DNA from: Brevibacterium sp. JSBI002
GTDB lineage: Bacteria; Actinomycetota; Actinomycetes; Actinomycetales; Brevibacteriaceae
Assembly (NCBI RefSeq): GCF_026013965.1
Contig: NZ_CP110341.1
Location: forward strand, 2,418,001 to 2,482,000
Length of the DNA stretch: 64,000 nt
Reading direction: 5' to 3'
Shown here: positions 17,604 through 26,660 of the stretch, piece after piece
Layout of the letters: each line of letters opens with the position of its first letter
Position numbering within the stretch: the first letter of the stretch is position 1
Position numbers and translations under genes: made by a program
Notes under the pieces: generated by a model
Told to the model about the DNA's origin: nothing
Seen by the model: only the letters and a program-made list of their open reading frames with translations
Databases searched by the model: none

Positions 17604-18619
17604 AGGTCCCACCGGTCCTCTACCGCGCGACGCGCGAGATCATCGGCGAATATCGCACCGATTCGTGGGTTGCCGCACTCGACTATATGGCCAATGAGCT
17701 CCTCGACCGGTGGAAGCTGCGCTTCGACGATGTGCCGGGAGCGCCGTGGGCGGGGTGCGAGTCCTTGGTGATTCCGGTGCTCACTCAGGAGAACTATCAG
17801 GGGGTGCTGCGGTTCGCCGCTCCCACCTCGGCGCACACGGCCGCGCATGCGCAGGTGCTGCGGGCGCTGAAGATGTGGAACGGACACGGGGCGGTGCGGG
17901 TCATCAGGGATGATCGCAGCTTCCGGGTCACTCTGCAGGAGCGGCTGCGCACGAAGGACAATCTGTCGGTGCTGCCTCTGGCCGATGTGCCACCGGTATG
18001 GGGTGCTCTGCAGCGGTCCTTGGAGATTCCGGCGACCTCGGAGTTCCTGCGGGTCCAGGATGTCGTGGCCGGGTGGCTGAACTCGTTCGATGCCGATGCC
18101 GCGCTGCTGACCGGGTGGTCGGAGGCGGGTCCGCACGATTCCCTGCTGCTGTCGTTCGCCCGCAACTGGATGCAGACTCTGGCCTCGTCGGATGAGAACT
18201 GGCTCATCCATGCCGATCTGCACTACTACAACATCCTTGCCGGCAATCCCGATCCGACGGGCATTTCGACGTGGAAGGCCATCGACCCGCAGCCCTTGGC
18301 CGGTCCGACGGCGTACACCTTGGCTCCGGTGCTGTGGAACCGCCTGGCCGAGATCCCCTCGGATCATCCGCAGGCGCAGGCGGCGTGGCTGCGCGGCTTC
18401 GCAACGGACTTGGCCCTGTGCGCCGGGGTCGATCCGCAGTACGGGATGGGGGCGACCGTGGCCAGGGAGATCACGAATATGTTCTGGTATCTGCGCGCGG
18501 CCTCCGGCGGGTCGAATTCGAGCCTGGCCGATGCCGCCCGTTCCCTGTGGGTGGCCCGCGCGCTATCCGGCGCCGATGTCGCCGGAGTCAACGCCCACGC
18601 CCTCAAACCCATCGGCTGA
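17600..18619 (+). CDS. Aminoglycoside/hydroxyurea antibiotic resistance kinase-like protein
   Basis: Phosphotransferase-fold protein of 339 residues related to the streptomycin 6-kinase / hydroxyurea kinase group. The catalytic loop is LIHADLHYYNILAG (aspartate near residue 208). It is followed by the metal-binding aspartate in KAIDPQPLAGPTAYTLAPVLWNRL. The N-terminal lobe is short. GTG 17600-17602 overlaps the lipoprotein stop by four bases, so it is probably co-translated. The natural substrate may not be an antibiotic; family members often lack a demonstrated role in resistance. The gene is followed directly by a strong palindrome. Confidence 0.8.
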   Translation: MKVPPVLYRATREIIGEYRTDSWVAALDYMANELLDRWKLRFDDVPGAPWAGCESLVIPVLTQENYQGVLRFAAPTSAHTAAHAQVLRALKMWNGHGAVRVIRDDRSFRVTLQERLRTKDNLSVLPLADVPPVWGALQRSLEIPATSEFLRVQDVVAGWLNSFDADAALLTGWSEAGPHDSLLLSFARNWMQTLASSDENWLIHADLHYYNILAGNPDPTGISTWKAIDPQPLAGPTAYTLAPVLWNRLAEIPSDHPQAQAAWLRGFATDLALCAGVDPQYGMGATVAREITNMFWYLRAASGGSNSSLADAARSLWVARALSGADVAGVNAHALKPIG

Positions 18620-18624
18620 CCCCT

Positions 18625-18688
18625 ATTGCTACCTGACGGCGGCCCAGCTACCTCGCGCGAGGTTGCTGGGCCGCCGTCAGGTAGCAAT
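18625..18688. repeat. 64-base nested palindrome, copy 1
   Basis: Two perfect 24-bp arms (18625-18648 and 18665-18688, outer end ATTGCTACC) enclose a perfect 12-base palindrome CCTCGCGCGAGG (18651-18662). It separates convergent genes and its last bases run into the TAA stop of the TSUP gene, so it is probably also a bidirectional terminator. Fifty-eight bases recur exactly at 62565-62622. Confidence 0.8.
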
Positions 18689-19497
18689 TAGTGGATGAGG
18701 GTGGAGATGAAGTCGAAGCCGAGTTTGAGGATCAGCGCGGAGACGACGATGACGAAGACGACGCGGACGAACCCCGAGCCCTTCGCCAGCGCGGTGCGGG
18801 CACCGAAGATCCCGCCGGTGACATTGCCGACGGCCATGATCACACCCAGCAGCCAGACGACCTGACCGTCGGGGATGAAGTAGACGAGCGCTCCGAAGTT
18901 CGTCGCCCAGTTGATCACCTTCGCCGTGGCCGAGGCGTGCAGGAACGAGAATCCGATGATCGAGACGAAGGCGATGACGAGGAACGATCCCGTCCCCGGC
19001 CCGAGCACTCCGTCATAGATGCCGATGACGAGCCCGATCAGCCATGACAGCGCGTGGTGACGTTTAGAGGTTTCCCCGAACCGCAGCGTGGCATCGGCGC
19101 CGAGGCTCGGATTGAGCACGGTGAAGATCCCGACCCCGATGAGCGCGAGCAGAATGATCGGGGTGAACGCGTCGCTGGGCACCAAGGTCGCGAGCTTCGC
19201 CCCGAGCACGGCACCCAAGAACGCCGAGGCCGCGGCCGGGATCGTCGCCGACCGGTCCGGGGTGATCTTGCGCAGATAGGTGACCGCCGAGGCGGTCGTG
19301 CCCGCAATCGACCCGACCTTGTTCGTCGCGACCGCTTGGACGGGGCTCATCCCCGGCACGAGCAGCAGCGCGGGCAGCTGGATCAGTCCGCCCCCGCCGA
19401 CGACGGCATCGATCCACCCGGCCAGGACTCCCGCGGCGAGCAGCCACAGGACCATCGTCCAGGTGACATCGATGCCTCCGGCGAGGGCTTCGAACAC
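18688..19497 (-). CDS. TSUP family sulfite/anion exporter
   Basis: Inner-membrane protein of 269 residues with about seven or eight membrane segments, of the TauE/SafE/YfcA family. The glycine-rich N-terminal motif AGWIDAVVGGGGLIQLPAL and the repeat-related central motif GIYDGVLGPGTGSFL are diagnostic. The start is GTG 19495-19497, nine bases after the proS stop and without a clear ribosome site, so coupling to proS is likely. The transported anion (sulfite, sulfoacetate or other) cannot be read from the sequence. The stop codon lies in the palindromic repeat. Confidence 0.85.
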   Translation of the reverse strand: MFEALAGGIDVTWTMVLWLLAAGVLAGWIDAVVGGGGLIQLPALLLVPGMSPVQAVATNKVGSIAGTTASAVTYLRKITPDRSATIPAAASAFLGAVLGAKLATLVPSDAFTPIILLALIGVGIFTVLNPSLGADATLRFGETSKRHHALSWLIGLVIGIYDGVLGPGTGSFLVIAFVSIIGFSFLHASATAKVINWATNFGALVYFIPDGQVVWLLGVIMAVGNVTGGIFGARTALAKGSGFVRVVFVIVVSALILKLGFDFISTLIH

Positions 19498-19506
19498 CGA
19501 GGCGGC

Positions 19507-21354
19507 TCAGGCGTTCTGGTCGGCGCTGATCGCCGCGTCGGCTGCGGCTGCTGCCTTCGCATACGCCTCACGCACACGTGCCACAGTGGCAGGGACCACC
19601 TCGGCGACGGGCTGGTCGGACTTCCCCCCGGCCAACCGGTCGCGGACCTCGACGACGCCGTCGGCCAGACCGCGGCCGACGACGATGACGGTGGGAATTC
19701 CGATGAGCTCGGCATCGGCGAACTTGAATCCGGGCGAGACCTTGTTGCGGTCATCGAGCAGGACGCTGACGCCTTCGGCCTCGAGTGCGGTCGTCATCTT
19801 CTCTGCGGCTTGAGCGATCTCCTCGCCCTTGCCGGCGACGATGATGTGCACATCGGCCGGGGCCAGGTGCTGGGGCCACAGGAGTCCGTCCTCGGAATGG
19901 TATTCCTCGGCGATGCAGGCCATGACGCGGGTGACGCCGAGGCCGTAGGAGCCCATGGTCACGGTCGTCGCCTTGCCGTTCTGGTCGAGGACCTTGAGGT
20001 CGAGGGACTCGGCGTACTTGCGGCCGAGCTTGAAGATCTGACCGATCTCGACACCGCGGGCCAGCTCCAGCGGACCGGAGCCGTCCGGTGCCGGATCGCC
20101 GAGGACGACCTGGGCGGCTTCGATGGTTCCGTCGGCGGTGAAGTCGCGTCCGGCGACGAGGTCGAAGACGTGGCGTCCGGGCTCATTGGCTCCAGTGATC
20201 CAGCGGGTGCCGTCGACGACGCGAGGATCGAGGAGGTAGCGGATCTTCGAGGGCGATTCGAGGCCGAGAACCGGCGCGTCGAGGGAGTTGCCGGGTCCGA
20301 TGTAACCCTTGACGAGCTCCGGATGGGCGGCGAGATCCTCAGCCGTCGCGGCTTCGAGGTCGACCTCACCGTCGCCGAGCATTCCGGTGCCGGCGGCCCG
20401 GTCGAGATCGACTTCGCGGTCGCCGGGCAGGCCGATGACGATGATCTCGCGGGTGCCGTCGGGGTGGGTGACGGCGCAGACGACGTTCTTCAGCGTGTCC
20501 GCGGCCGTCCACTCGCGGTCGTCGCGCGGATGCGAGGCGTTCGCGGCTGCCACGAGGGTCTCGATGGTCGGAGTGTCCGGGGTGTCCTCGACATGCGCGG
20601 CAGGCGACTGCGAGTAGGGAATCGCCTCGGGCACGATCGAGGTCACGGCCTCGACGTTCGCGGCATATCCGCCGGGCGACCTCACGAACGTGTCCTCCCC
20701 GACCTCGGAAGGGTAGATGAACTCCTCTGTCCCGGAGCCGCCCATGGCACCCGGGGTCGCCTTGACCGGCAGGCACGGCAGCCCGAGGCGAGCGAAGGCA
20801 CGCAGGTAGGCCACGCGCATGGCCTCGTAGGAGGCGTCGAGTCCGGCATCGTCGATGTCGAAGGAGTAAGCGTCCTTCATGATGAACTCGCGTCCGCGCA
20901 GGAGTCCGGCCCGAGGGCGAGCCTCGTCGCGGTATTTGGTCTGGATCTGGTAGATCGACAGCGGCAGGTCTTTGTACGAGGAGTAGAGGTCCTTGACCAG
21001 AAGGGTGAAGACCTCCTCATGGGTGGGAGCGAGGATGTAGTCGTTCTCGCGGCGGTCCTTGAGATGGAAGAGATCGGGCCCGAAGGCCTCCCAACGGCCG
21101 GACTTCTTGTACGGGTCGGCGGGCAGCAGGCCCGGGAAGTGGACCTCCTGAGAGCCGGCGAGCGCCATCTCTTCGCGCACGATGGCTTCGATCTTGCCGA
21201 GCACGGCCAGTCCCAGCGGCAGCCACGTGTAGATTCCCGGTGCTGACCTGCGGATGTATCCGGCACGGTGGAGCAGTTTGTGGCTGGCCACCTCGGCGCC
21301 GACCGGGTCTTCCTTCTGGGTTCGCACGAACAGGGACGACATGCGCAGGGCCAT
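19507..21354 (-). CDS. proS: Prolyl-tRNA synthetase
   Basis: Class II aminoacyl-tRNA synthetase charging tRNA-Pro, 615 residues. Motif 1 lies in the N-terminal quarter, and motif 2 contains the segment [24 protein letters not shown] YbaK-like editing insertion occupies about residues 230-400. Motif 3 is the [18 protein letters not shown] segment. The anticodon-binding domain is C-terminal (HIIVAG...[22 protein letters not shown]). This is the full-length bacterial type. ATG 21352-21354 follows GAGGAG by eight bases. An internal Met at residue 5 is an alternative. Confidence 0.97.
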   Translation of the reverse strand: MALRMSSLFVRTQKEDPVGAEVASHKLLHRAGYIRRSAPGIYTWLPLGLAVLGKIEAIVREEMALAGSQEVHFPGLLPADPYKKSGRWEAFGPDLFHLKDRRENDYILAPTHEEVFTLLVKDLYSSYKDLPLSIYQIQTKYRDEARPRAGLLRGREFIMKDAYSFDIDDAGLDASYEAMRVAYLRAFARLGLPCLPVKATPGAMGGSGTEEFIYPSEVGEDTFVRSPGGYAANVEAVTSIVPEAIPYSQSPAAHVEDTPDTPTIETLVAAANASHPRDDREWTAADTLKNVVCAVTHPDGTREIIVIGLPGDREVDLDRAAGTGMLGDGEVDLEAATAEDLAAHPELVKGYIGPGNSLDAPVLGLESPSKIRYLLDPRVVDGTRWITGANEPGRHVFDLVAGRDFTADGTIEAAQVVLGDPAPDGSGPLELARGVEIGQIFKLGRKYAESLDLKVLDQNGKATTVTMGSYGLGVTRVMACIAEEYHSEDGLLWPQHLAPADVHIIVAGKGEEIAQAAEKMTTALEAEGVSVLLDDRNKVSPGFKFADAELIGIPTVIVVGRGLADGVVEVRDRLAGGKSDQPVAEVVPATVARVREAYAKAAAAADAAISADQNA

Positions 21355-21532
21355 GGGTAAATCTCCTCAACTTGTCAAGACTCAGATCGAACACTATCGC
21401 ACGCGGGCGAGCCGGAGGGAATCGGAGCGGGCGCGGATTCGTCACCTGCGGGAAGAGAATTAGACTGGTGGCTGCAGCACCGAAGCCCGGCATCGGTCGG
21501 GGCCGTCCGGTCCCCGCCCGGTCCCCGCTGAA

Positions 21533-22420
21533 ATGACGAGTCCGAACGATACGAAGAGCATGCCTGATCCCAGCCAACTCACGCAGTTCCCGCGGCCCTC
21601 GGTCGCGGTCGATACCGCGGTCCTCTGCCCCGTGCCCGGCCGTGGCCTGCATGTTCTCATGACCCATCCCGGAGATGGGGTGTGGCAGCTGCCCGGGTCG
21701 ATCCTGCGTCCGCAGGAACGCCTCGCCGAGGCGGTCGCCCGCTGTCTGCGCGAAAAAGCTCGGTTGGTCGACCGCGCCCCCGTTCAGCTGCACGTGTTCG
21801 ACCAACCCGACCGCGATGATCGCGGCTGGGTGATCTCCGTGGCCCATCTCGATGTGCTCTCCGCAGCCGATGTCGGACTCGCCGAGGAGGTCGATCCCAC
21901 CGAGGCGGCCGTGCCCGATGCTCCGTCACAGGAGACGGAGTCGTCCCCCACCGAGGCGGTCCTCCCCGAGGCGGCCGACTCCGATCCTGCCGAATCGGAT
22001 TCCGATCACCCGGACTCCCCCGTCCACCGGCGGAAGCTCGTGCCCGTCCACGACGTCGGCGAGCTCAGCGCCGAACATCAGGAGATCGTGCGCGTGGCCG
22101 TGCACCGACTGCGGTCGTTCCACGAACGCACTCCGGATCCCTTCGGGCTGTTGGAGAAGGAGTTCTCGCTGCGGCAGCTGCGCGAACTCCACGAGATCAT
22201 CGCCGGGGAGAGCCTGCAGGCCGATACGTTCCGCCGCACCATGCTGCCGCTGCTCGACCCCACCGGGGAGGCCGTCAGCCAGGGGCGAGGCCGTCCCGCG
22301 CAGACGTTCACCCGGCGCTCGGCACTGGCGCTGCGCGCCGACTCCCGGATACCGGACCCCGATGGTGCCGATGCCGGCACGCACTCGTCCGGCACGAATT
22401 TCGCGGATGGTCATCGCTGA
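21533..22420 (+). CDS. NrtR-like transcriptional regulator with degenerate Nudix domain
   Basis: Protein of 295 residues. Residues about 25-115 form a Nudix fold, but the Nudix box reads GSILRPQERLAEAVARCLREKARL. The two metal-binding glutamates after REU are replaced by Arg and Leu, so hydrolysis is unlikely. A long acidic linker (about 120-168) contains three copies of the CCGAGGCGG motif. The C-terminal part (SLRQLRELHEIIAGE...FRRTMLPLLDPTGE..GRGRPAQTF) matches the winged-helix end of NrtR regulators of NAD metabolism. No NAD gene is adjacent. Its stop overlaps the next ATG (ATGA). Confidence 0.75.
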   Translation: MTSPNDTKSMPDPSQLTQFPRPSVAVDTAVLCPVPGRGLHVLMTHPGDGVWQLPGSILRPQERLAEAVARCLREKARLVDRAPVQLHVFDQPDRDDRGWVISVAHLDVLSAADVGLAEEVDPTEAAVPDAPSQETESSPTEAVLPEAADSDPAESDSDHPDSPVHRRKLVPVHDVGELSAEHQEIVRVAVHRLRSFHERTPDPFGLLEKEFSLRQLRELHEIIAGESLQADTFRRTMLPLLDPTGEAVSQGRGRPAQTFTRRSALALRADSRIPDPDGADAGTHSSGTNFADGHR

Positions 22421-22836
22421 TGACCGAGATCAACCGCGATGCCGGAAAGCACATGCGCGTCGACGTGTGGCTGTGGACGACGCGGATGTTCAAGACTCGC
22501 AACCTCGCCACTCAGGCCTGCCGCGGCGGGCATGTGCAGGTCGACGGTCAGCGCGTCAAGGCCGCGCAGAAGGTGAGCATCGGCCAGGAGGTCCGCGTGC
22601 GCAAGGCCGGGTCCGAGTTCATCTGGAAGATCACCGGTTTCATCCCCACGAGGATGCAGGCCTCCATCGCCGTCCAGTGCTACGAGGACCTCACTCCCCC
22701 ACCTGATCCCGCACTGCGCGGATTCGTGCCCCGGCGCGACAAAGGGCTGGGGCGTCCGACGAAGAAGGACCGCCGGGAGATGGAGAAGTTCCTCGGCGAT
22801 ATGGCCAAACCCCAGTCGCGCAACCGCCGCGACTGA
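22420..22836 (+). CDS. RNA-binding S4 domain protein (Hsp15/RqcP type)
   Basis: Small basic protein of 138 residues. The S4 domain covers about residues 11-75: MRVDVWLWTTRMFKTRNLATQACRGGHVQVDG is typical of HslR/RqcP-like proteins. The C-terminus is basic (RRDKGLGRPTKKDRREMEKFLG). Such proteins bind 50S subunits carrying stalled peptidyl-tRNA in other bacteria; that role here is inferred from the fold. The ATG overlaps the stop of the NrtR-like gene. An internal Met at residue 12 begins the domain and is an alternative start. Confidence 0.88.
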   Translation: MTEINRDAGKHMRVDVWLWTTRMFKTRNLATQACRGGHVQVDGQRVKAAQKVSIGQEVRVRKAGSEFIWKITGFIPTRMQASIAVQCYEDLTPPPDPALRGFVPRRDKGLGRPTKKDRREMEKFLGDMAKPQSRNRRD

Positions 22837-22848
22837 TCCGCCGGGAGC

Positions 22849-23730
22849 TCAGTACATGACGGTGGCGAATGTGCCGACCTGTTCGAAGCCGACGCGGGCA
22901 TACATGCGCAGCGCCGTCTCGTTGTAGTCATTGGCATACAGGCTCACCGTGGAATGGCCCTTGTCACGGGTGCGCTGGACGACCGCGGCCATGCCCGCTG
23001 CTCCGAGACCCTGATTGCGCACTGCGGGATGGACCCATACGCCTTGGACCTGGACGATCCGACGGGCGCGGATGCCGATATCGGCCTTGAACAGCACCTG
23101 TTCGTCCTGCTCTTCGGCCGGCCACCGCGGCACCGCACCGCCTTGGGGCAGGATGGAGGAGATCCGGGCATAGCAGTTCTTGCCGCGGATGATCCCGCGC
23201 ACCCTCGCCAGGTACCCGGCGGTGCCGTCCTCGATGGGTGAGAATCCGACCTCTTTGGTGAACATGTCCACACTGGCGGGAAACACCGCACCGAGGTCAT
23301 CGAGCGTCACTCGGTGCACATGCTCATCGGGGGTGACCAGCGGATCCGAGCTGATGGCCAGAAGAGGCTGCCGTTCACGTACTCCCCGCGGTCGGCCCCA
23401 ATTGAGTCGTTGCTGCAGGTCGAGGATGACGGACCGGGAGCCGATGAGTGAACAGGACACGCGACCGTCGGCATTGAGTTTCCGGGCAAGGACCTCATTC
23501 GTCGCCGGGGTCGCCGCGACCGGGATGATATTGCCGCCCACCCAGTAGGCGGCGACGGGCCGGTCCCCGTCGAAGATTCCGTACAGGGTGCCTGCCGGGG
23601 AGCCCAGACGGGCGGTGCCCGTGACTTCGAGCAGGGAGATGAGGTAGACGTTCTCGCAGGGGTTGCGCGCAAGCAGGTCCGTCAGCCAACGGGTGTGCTG
23701 ATGTTCCAGTCGTGCGATCCTCAGCGCCAT
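22849..23730 (-). CDS. GNAT family N-acetyltransferase with DUF4081-type N-terminus
   Basis: Protein of 293 residues. The N-terminal half (NPCENVYLISLLE..., IGSRSVILDLQQRL) resembles the DUF4081 region found in actinobacterial GNAT proteins. The C-terminal half is a GNAT fold: QVQGVWVHPAVRNQGLGAAGMAAVVQRT holds the acetyl-CoA loop (RNQGLG near residue 237), followed by LYANDYNETALRMYARVGFEQVG. The substrate is unknown. It lies upstream of ispG on the same strand with an 80-base gap, and its end converges on the S4 gene. Confidence 0.85.
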   Translation of the reverse strand: MALRIARLEHQHTRWLTDLLARNPCENVYLISLLEVTGTARLGSPAGTLYGIFDGDRPVAAYWVGGNIIPVAATPATNEVLARKLNADGRVSCSLIGSRSVILDLQQRLNWGRPRGVRERQPLLAISSDPLVTPDEHVHRVTLDDLGAVFPASVDMFTKEVGFSPIEDGTAGYLARVRGIIRGKNCYARISSILPQGGAVPRWPAEEQDEQVLFKADIGIRARRIVQVQGVWVHPAVRNQGLGAAGMAAVVQRTRDKGHSTVSLYANDYNETALRMYARVGFEQVGTFATVMY

Positions 23731-23811
23731 GTGCCCCTGAACTCTTTCTCAGCCTTCAGCATGGGCCAATGACTGGACCATGAATCTGTTCGTCCTCACA
23801 AGGTATCGCAC

Positions 23812-24975
23812 CTAGCCGACGGTCACTTCAGGCGGCCCCGACTCAGCGCCCGATGGCTGCCCCGCTGCCTCCTCGGCGATGCGGTTGGCCTCGTGGATGA
23901 GGGTCTCGACGATCTCGGATTCGGGCACGGTTCGGATGACCTCGCCCTTGACGAAGATCTGGCCCTTGCCGTTGCCGCTGGCCACGCCGAGGTCGGCGTC
24001 GCGGGCCTCACCGGGGCCGTTGACGACGCACCCCATGACGGCCACCCGCAGCGGCACCTCCATGCCTTCGAGTCCGGCTGTGACGCGTTCGGCCAGCGTG
24101 TACACGTCGACCTGGGCACGCCCACAGGACGGGCAGGAGACGATTTCGAGCTTTCGGGGCCGCAGGTTGAGGGATTCGAGGATCTGGTTGCCGACCTTGA
24201 CCTCCTCGGCGGGAGGCGCGGACAGGGAGACTCGGATGGTGTCTCCGATCCCCTCGGCCAGCAGGTGTCCGAAGGCGGTGGCGGATTTGATCGTGCCCTG
24301 GAAGGCGGGCCCCGCCTCGGTGACGCCGAGATGGAGCGGCCAATCGCCTCGCTCGGCGAGCAGCTCATAGGCGCGGACCATGATCACCGGGTCGTGGTGT
24401 TTGACGGAGATCTTGAAGTCATAGAATCCGTGCTCTTCGAACAGGGACGCCTCCCACAGCGCGGATTCGACGAGCGCTTCGGGCGTGGCCGTGCCGTATT
24501 TGTCCATCAGCCGTTTGTCCAGGGATCCGGCGTTGACGCCGATGCGGATGGACACGCCCGCCTCGGCGGCGGCCTTCGAGATCTCCTTGACCTGGTCGTC
24601 GAACTTGCGGATGTTGCCGGGGTTGACTCGCACTCCCGCACAGCCGGCGTCGATGGCGGCGAAGACATATTTGGGTTGGAAGTGGATGTCGGCGATGACG
24701 GGGATCTGGGATTTGCCGGCGATGATCGGCAGGGCCGCCGCGTCGTCGGCGGTGGGACAGGCCACGCGCACGATATCGCAGCCGGCGGCGGTGAGTTCGG
24801 CGATCTGCTGCAGGGTCCCGTTGATGTCCGTCGTCTGCGTCGTCGTCATCGACTGCACGCTCACCGGGGAATCGGAACCGACCCTCACCTTTCCGACATT
24901 GATCTGCCTCGTCTTCCTCCGCGGAGCGAGCACGGGAGGCGGCGGTGCGGGCATTCCGAGATTGACCGATGTCAC
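23812..24975 (-). CDS. ispG: 4-hydroxy-3-methylbut-2-en-1-yl diphosphate synthase
   Basis: Penultimate enzyme of the MEP isoprenoid pathway; it reduces methylerythritol cyclodiphosphate to HMBPP using a 4Fe-4S cluster. The length is 387 residues. The TIM-barrel N-terminal part ([43 protein letters not shown]) and the C-terminal cluster part with the CPSCGR and [15 protein letters not shown] cysteines are complete. A short Pro-rich N-terminal extension and a Gly/Pro/Ala tail flank the core. In the same window dxr, the committed step of the pathway, lies a few kilobases upstream, separated by the site-2 protease gene and a plus-strand gene. Confidence 0.97.
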   Translation of the reverse strand: MTSVNLGMPAPPPPVLAPRRKTRQINVGKVRVGSDSPVSVQSMTTTQTTDINGTLQQIAELTAAGCDIVRVACPTADDAAALPIIAGKSQIPVIADIHFQPKYVFAAIDAGCAGVRVNPGNIRKFDDQVKEISKAAAEAGVSIRIGVNAGSLDKRLMDKYGTATPEALVESALWEASLFEEHGFYDFKISVKHHDPVIMVRAYELLAERGDWPLHLGVTEAGPAFQGTIKSATAFGHLLAEGIGDTIRVSLSAPPAEEVKVGNQILESLNLRPRKLEIVSCPSCGRAQVDVYTLAERVTAGLEGMEVPLRVAVMGCVVNGPGEARDADLGVASGNGKGQIFVKGEVIRTVPESEIVETLIHEANRIAEEAAGQPSGAESGPPEVTVG

Positions 24976-25174
24976 GAAGGATCCCTTCAGTCAGGCTGTT
25001 GACCAGCCACAATGTCCGGGCCGGCGCCGATGCGGGACCCGGATTGTGCGAACCATCACCATTGTAGGACCTCCCACTGACACAGGACGCTCCGTCCGCA
25101 GGGCGTACCCCGAACAGTCCACCGGCTGACGGTAGTGTGAAGGTGACCTGATGTCGGTACGAAGGAGCAGCCCT

Positions 25175-26575
25175 GTGAGCACACCCGGATTCGTCGAACC
25201 CGATGTCGAGGCGATGGCCGCGGCTCTCGAGGCCGAAGCACAGAAGCTCGACGACAAGGGTGCTTCCCTGGCATGGGGAATCTTTCGCCGAGGCGGCCCC
25301 GCCCGAACCGTGAATGGCGAGGTTCCGTACCGGATCGCTTCGATGACGAAGTCTTTCACCGCCGCAGCCATCGGGCTCCTCGCCGCCGACGGACTCGATC
25401 TCGACGCACCCTTCGGTGCCCCGCTCCCGGAACTGGCCGATACGGCCATCGCCGACCGCACCTGCCGACAGGCATTGACGATGAGCACCGGTTTCACGAA
25501 GGACGACCCGTGGGCGGACCGGATGGAGGCGATGACTCCGGCCGAGCTCACCGACTGGTTGCACCGCGGCGCCATCGCCTGCGCGCCCGCCGACACCGGC
25601 TATGAGTATTCGAACCTCGGCTATGCGCTTCTCGGCATGGTCGCCGAGGCGGTCACAGGCAGGGCGTTCACCGAACTCGTGTCCACTGAGATCTTCGATC
25701 CCCTGAAGCTCACGCGCACCGGTTTCGACCACACGGACTTCCCGGACCTGGCGACCGGGTTCCGCGTCGACCTGGGCGGCCGCCTCCACCCGGCCGAACT
25801 CACCGGCCCCGGAGTCTTCTCCCCCATCGGCGGGGTCATCTCCACGGTGAACGACATCGGCACATGGATGGATGCGCATCTCGACGCCCTCGAACGCATG
25901 GACACCTATGCTCCCGGGTCCTGGTCGCGGATACTGACCGACAACCAGCAGCCACGACGGACCATGGAAGTCCAGACAAGCGACCACCATGCGGAGACGC
26001 TCAGCTACGGGTACGGGCTCGAGACCCGTTTGGACACACGTTTCGGCCGCATCGTCTGCCATTCCGGCGGCTACCCAGGATACGGCTCACATATGCGCTG
26101 GTTCCCCGATCTGGGGCTCAGCCTCGTCGTGCTCGGCAATACGACCTATTACCCGGCGCAGCGCGTCGTCCAGGACGCGCTCGACCTCGGTTGGGCGGCG
26201 GCCACGGGACGACAGGGCACCCGGCTGGAACGTCGGGCCACCTCGGCGCCGGTGCCCCGTTATCCCGCCGCCCAACCCCAGATCGATGCCGTGATGGCCG
26301 CGGCGAACCTCGTCAACGACTTCGACGACACCGTCGCCGAGGCGATCTTCTCCATGAACATGGACCTCGACGAACCCCGCGAAGAGAGGCGGGAGCGCTT
26401 CGCCCGGTGGCGGGCGGAGAAGCAGATCGACCGTCCTGTCACCGAGGCGGACCTCGAGATGGTCTCCCCGTTGCGCGGAGTGGTCACAGTGCCGGGCACA
26501 GCAGATGAGAACGCCACGATCACGGTCGGCCTCAATCACCTCGGCGAGGTGCAGACGATCACCCTCAGTGCCTGA
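25175..26575 (+). CDS. Serine hydrolase, class C beta-lactamase family
   Basis: Cytoplasmic-looking serine hydrolase of 466 residues without signal peptide. The catalytic motif SMTK (serine near residue 56), the Y-S-N motif in TGYEYSNLGYALLG and HSGGYPG in the KTG position identify the beta-lactamase/D-aminopeptidase/esterase superfamily. A C-terminal extra domain (about 370-466) is unassigned. I choose GTG 25175-25177, which has AAGGAG seven bases upstream, over the in-frame ATG at 25151. It is divergent from ispG. The substrate could be an ester or peptide; no evidence of antibiotic resistance. Confidence 0.85.
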   Translation: MSTPGFVEPDVEAMAAALEAEAQKLDDKGASLAWGIFRRGGPARTVNGEVPYRIASMTKSFTAAAIGLLAADGLDLDAPFGAPLPELADTAIADRTCRQALTMSTGFTKDDPWADRMEAMTPAELTDWLHRGAIACAPADTGYEYSNLGYALLGMVAEAVTGRAFTELVSTEIFDPLKLTRTGFDHTDFPDLATGFRVDLGGRLHPAELTGPGVFSPIGGVISTVNDIGTWMDAHLDALERMDTYAPGSWSRILTDNQQPRRTMEVQTSDHHAETLSYGYGLETRLDTRFGRIVCHSGGYPGYGSHMRWFPDLGLSLVVLGNTTYYPAQRVVQDALDLGWAAATGRQGTRLERRATSAPVPRYPAAQPQIDAVMAAANLVNDFDDTVAEAIFSMNMDLDEPREERRERFARWRAEKQIDRPVTEADLEMVSPLRGVVTVPGTADENATITVGLNHLGEVQTITLSA

Positions 26576-26623
26576 ACGGGTGCGGCTCCCCTGAGCCCGT
26601 TTCGCCGGCCCGTGAACCGGCTC

Positions 26624-26658
26624 GCCCGAGCGACCCGTGAGCCTGCCCGAGCGACCCG
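26624..26658. repeat. 14-base direct repeat
   Basis: GCCCGAGCGACCCG occurs at 26624-26637 and again at 26645-26658, between the convergent serine hydrolase and site-2 protease genes. A short GCCGG/CCGGC hairpin lies just before it. Confidence 0.5.
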
Positions 26659-26660
26659 GC

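Noticed and set aside
17600-18619. Acquired antibiotic-resistance gene
   Set aside because: Composition and overlap with its neighbour look native; family membership alone does not show resistance.
19054-21246. 730-codon plus-strand open frame opposite proS
   Set aside because: The minus strand encodes a full prolyl-tRNA synthetase; the complement lacks homology and a ribosome site.
24419-26062. 547-codon minus-strand frame across ispG, a promoter gap and the serine hydrolase
   Set aside because: It runs in the wrong frame or strand through two well-identified genes and their intergenic region.
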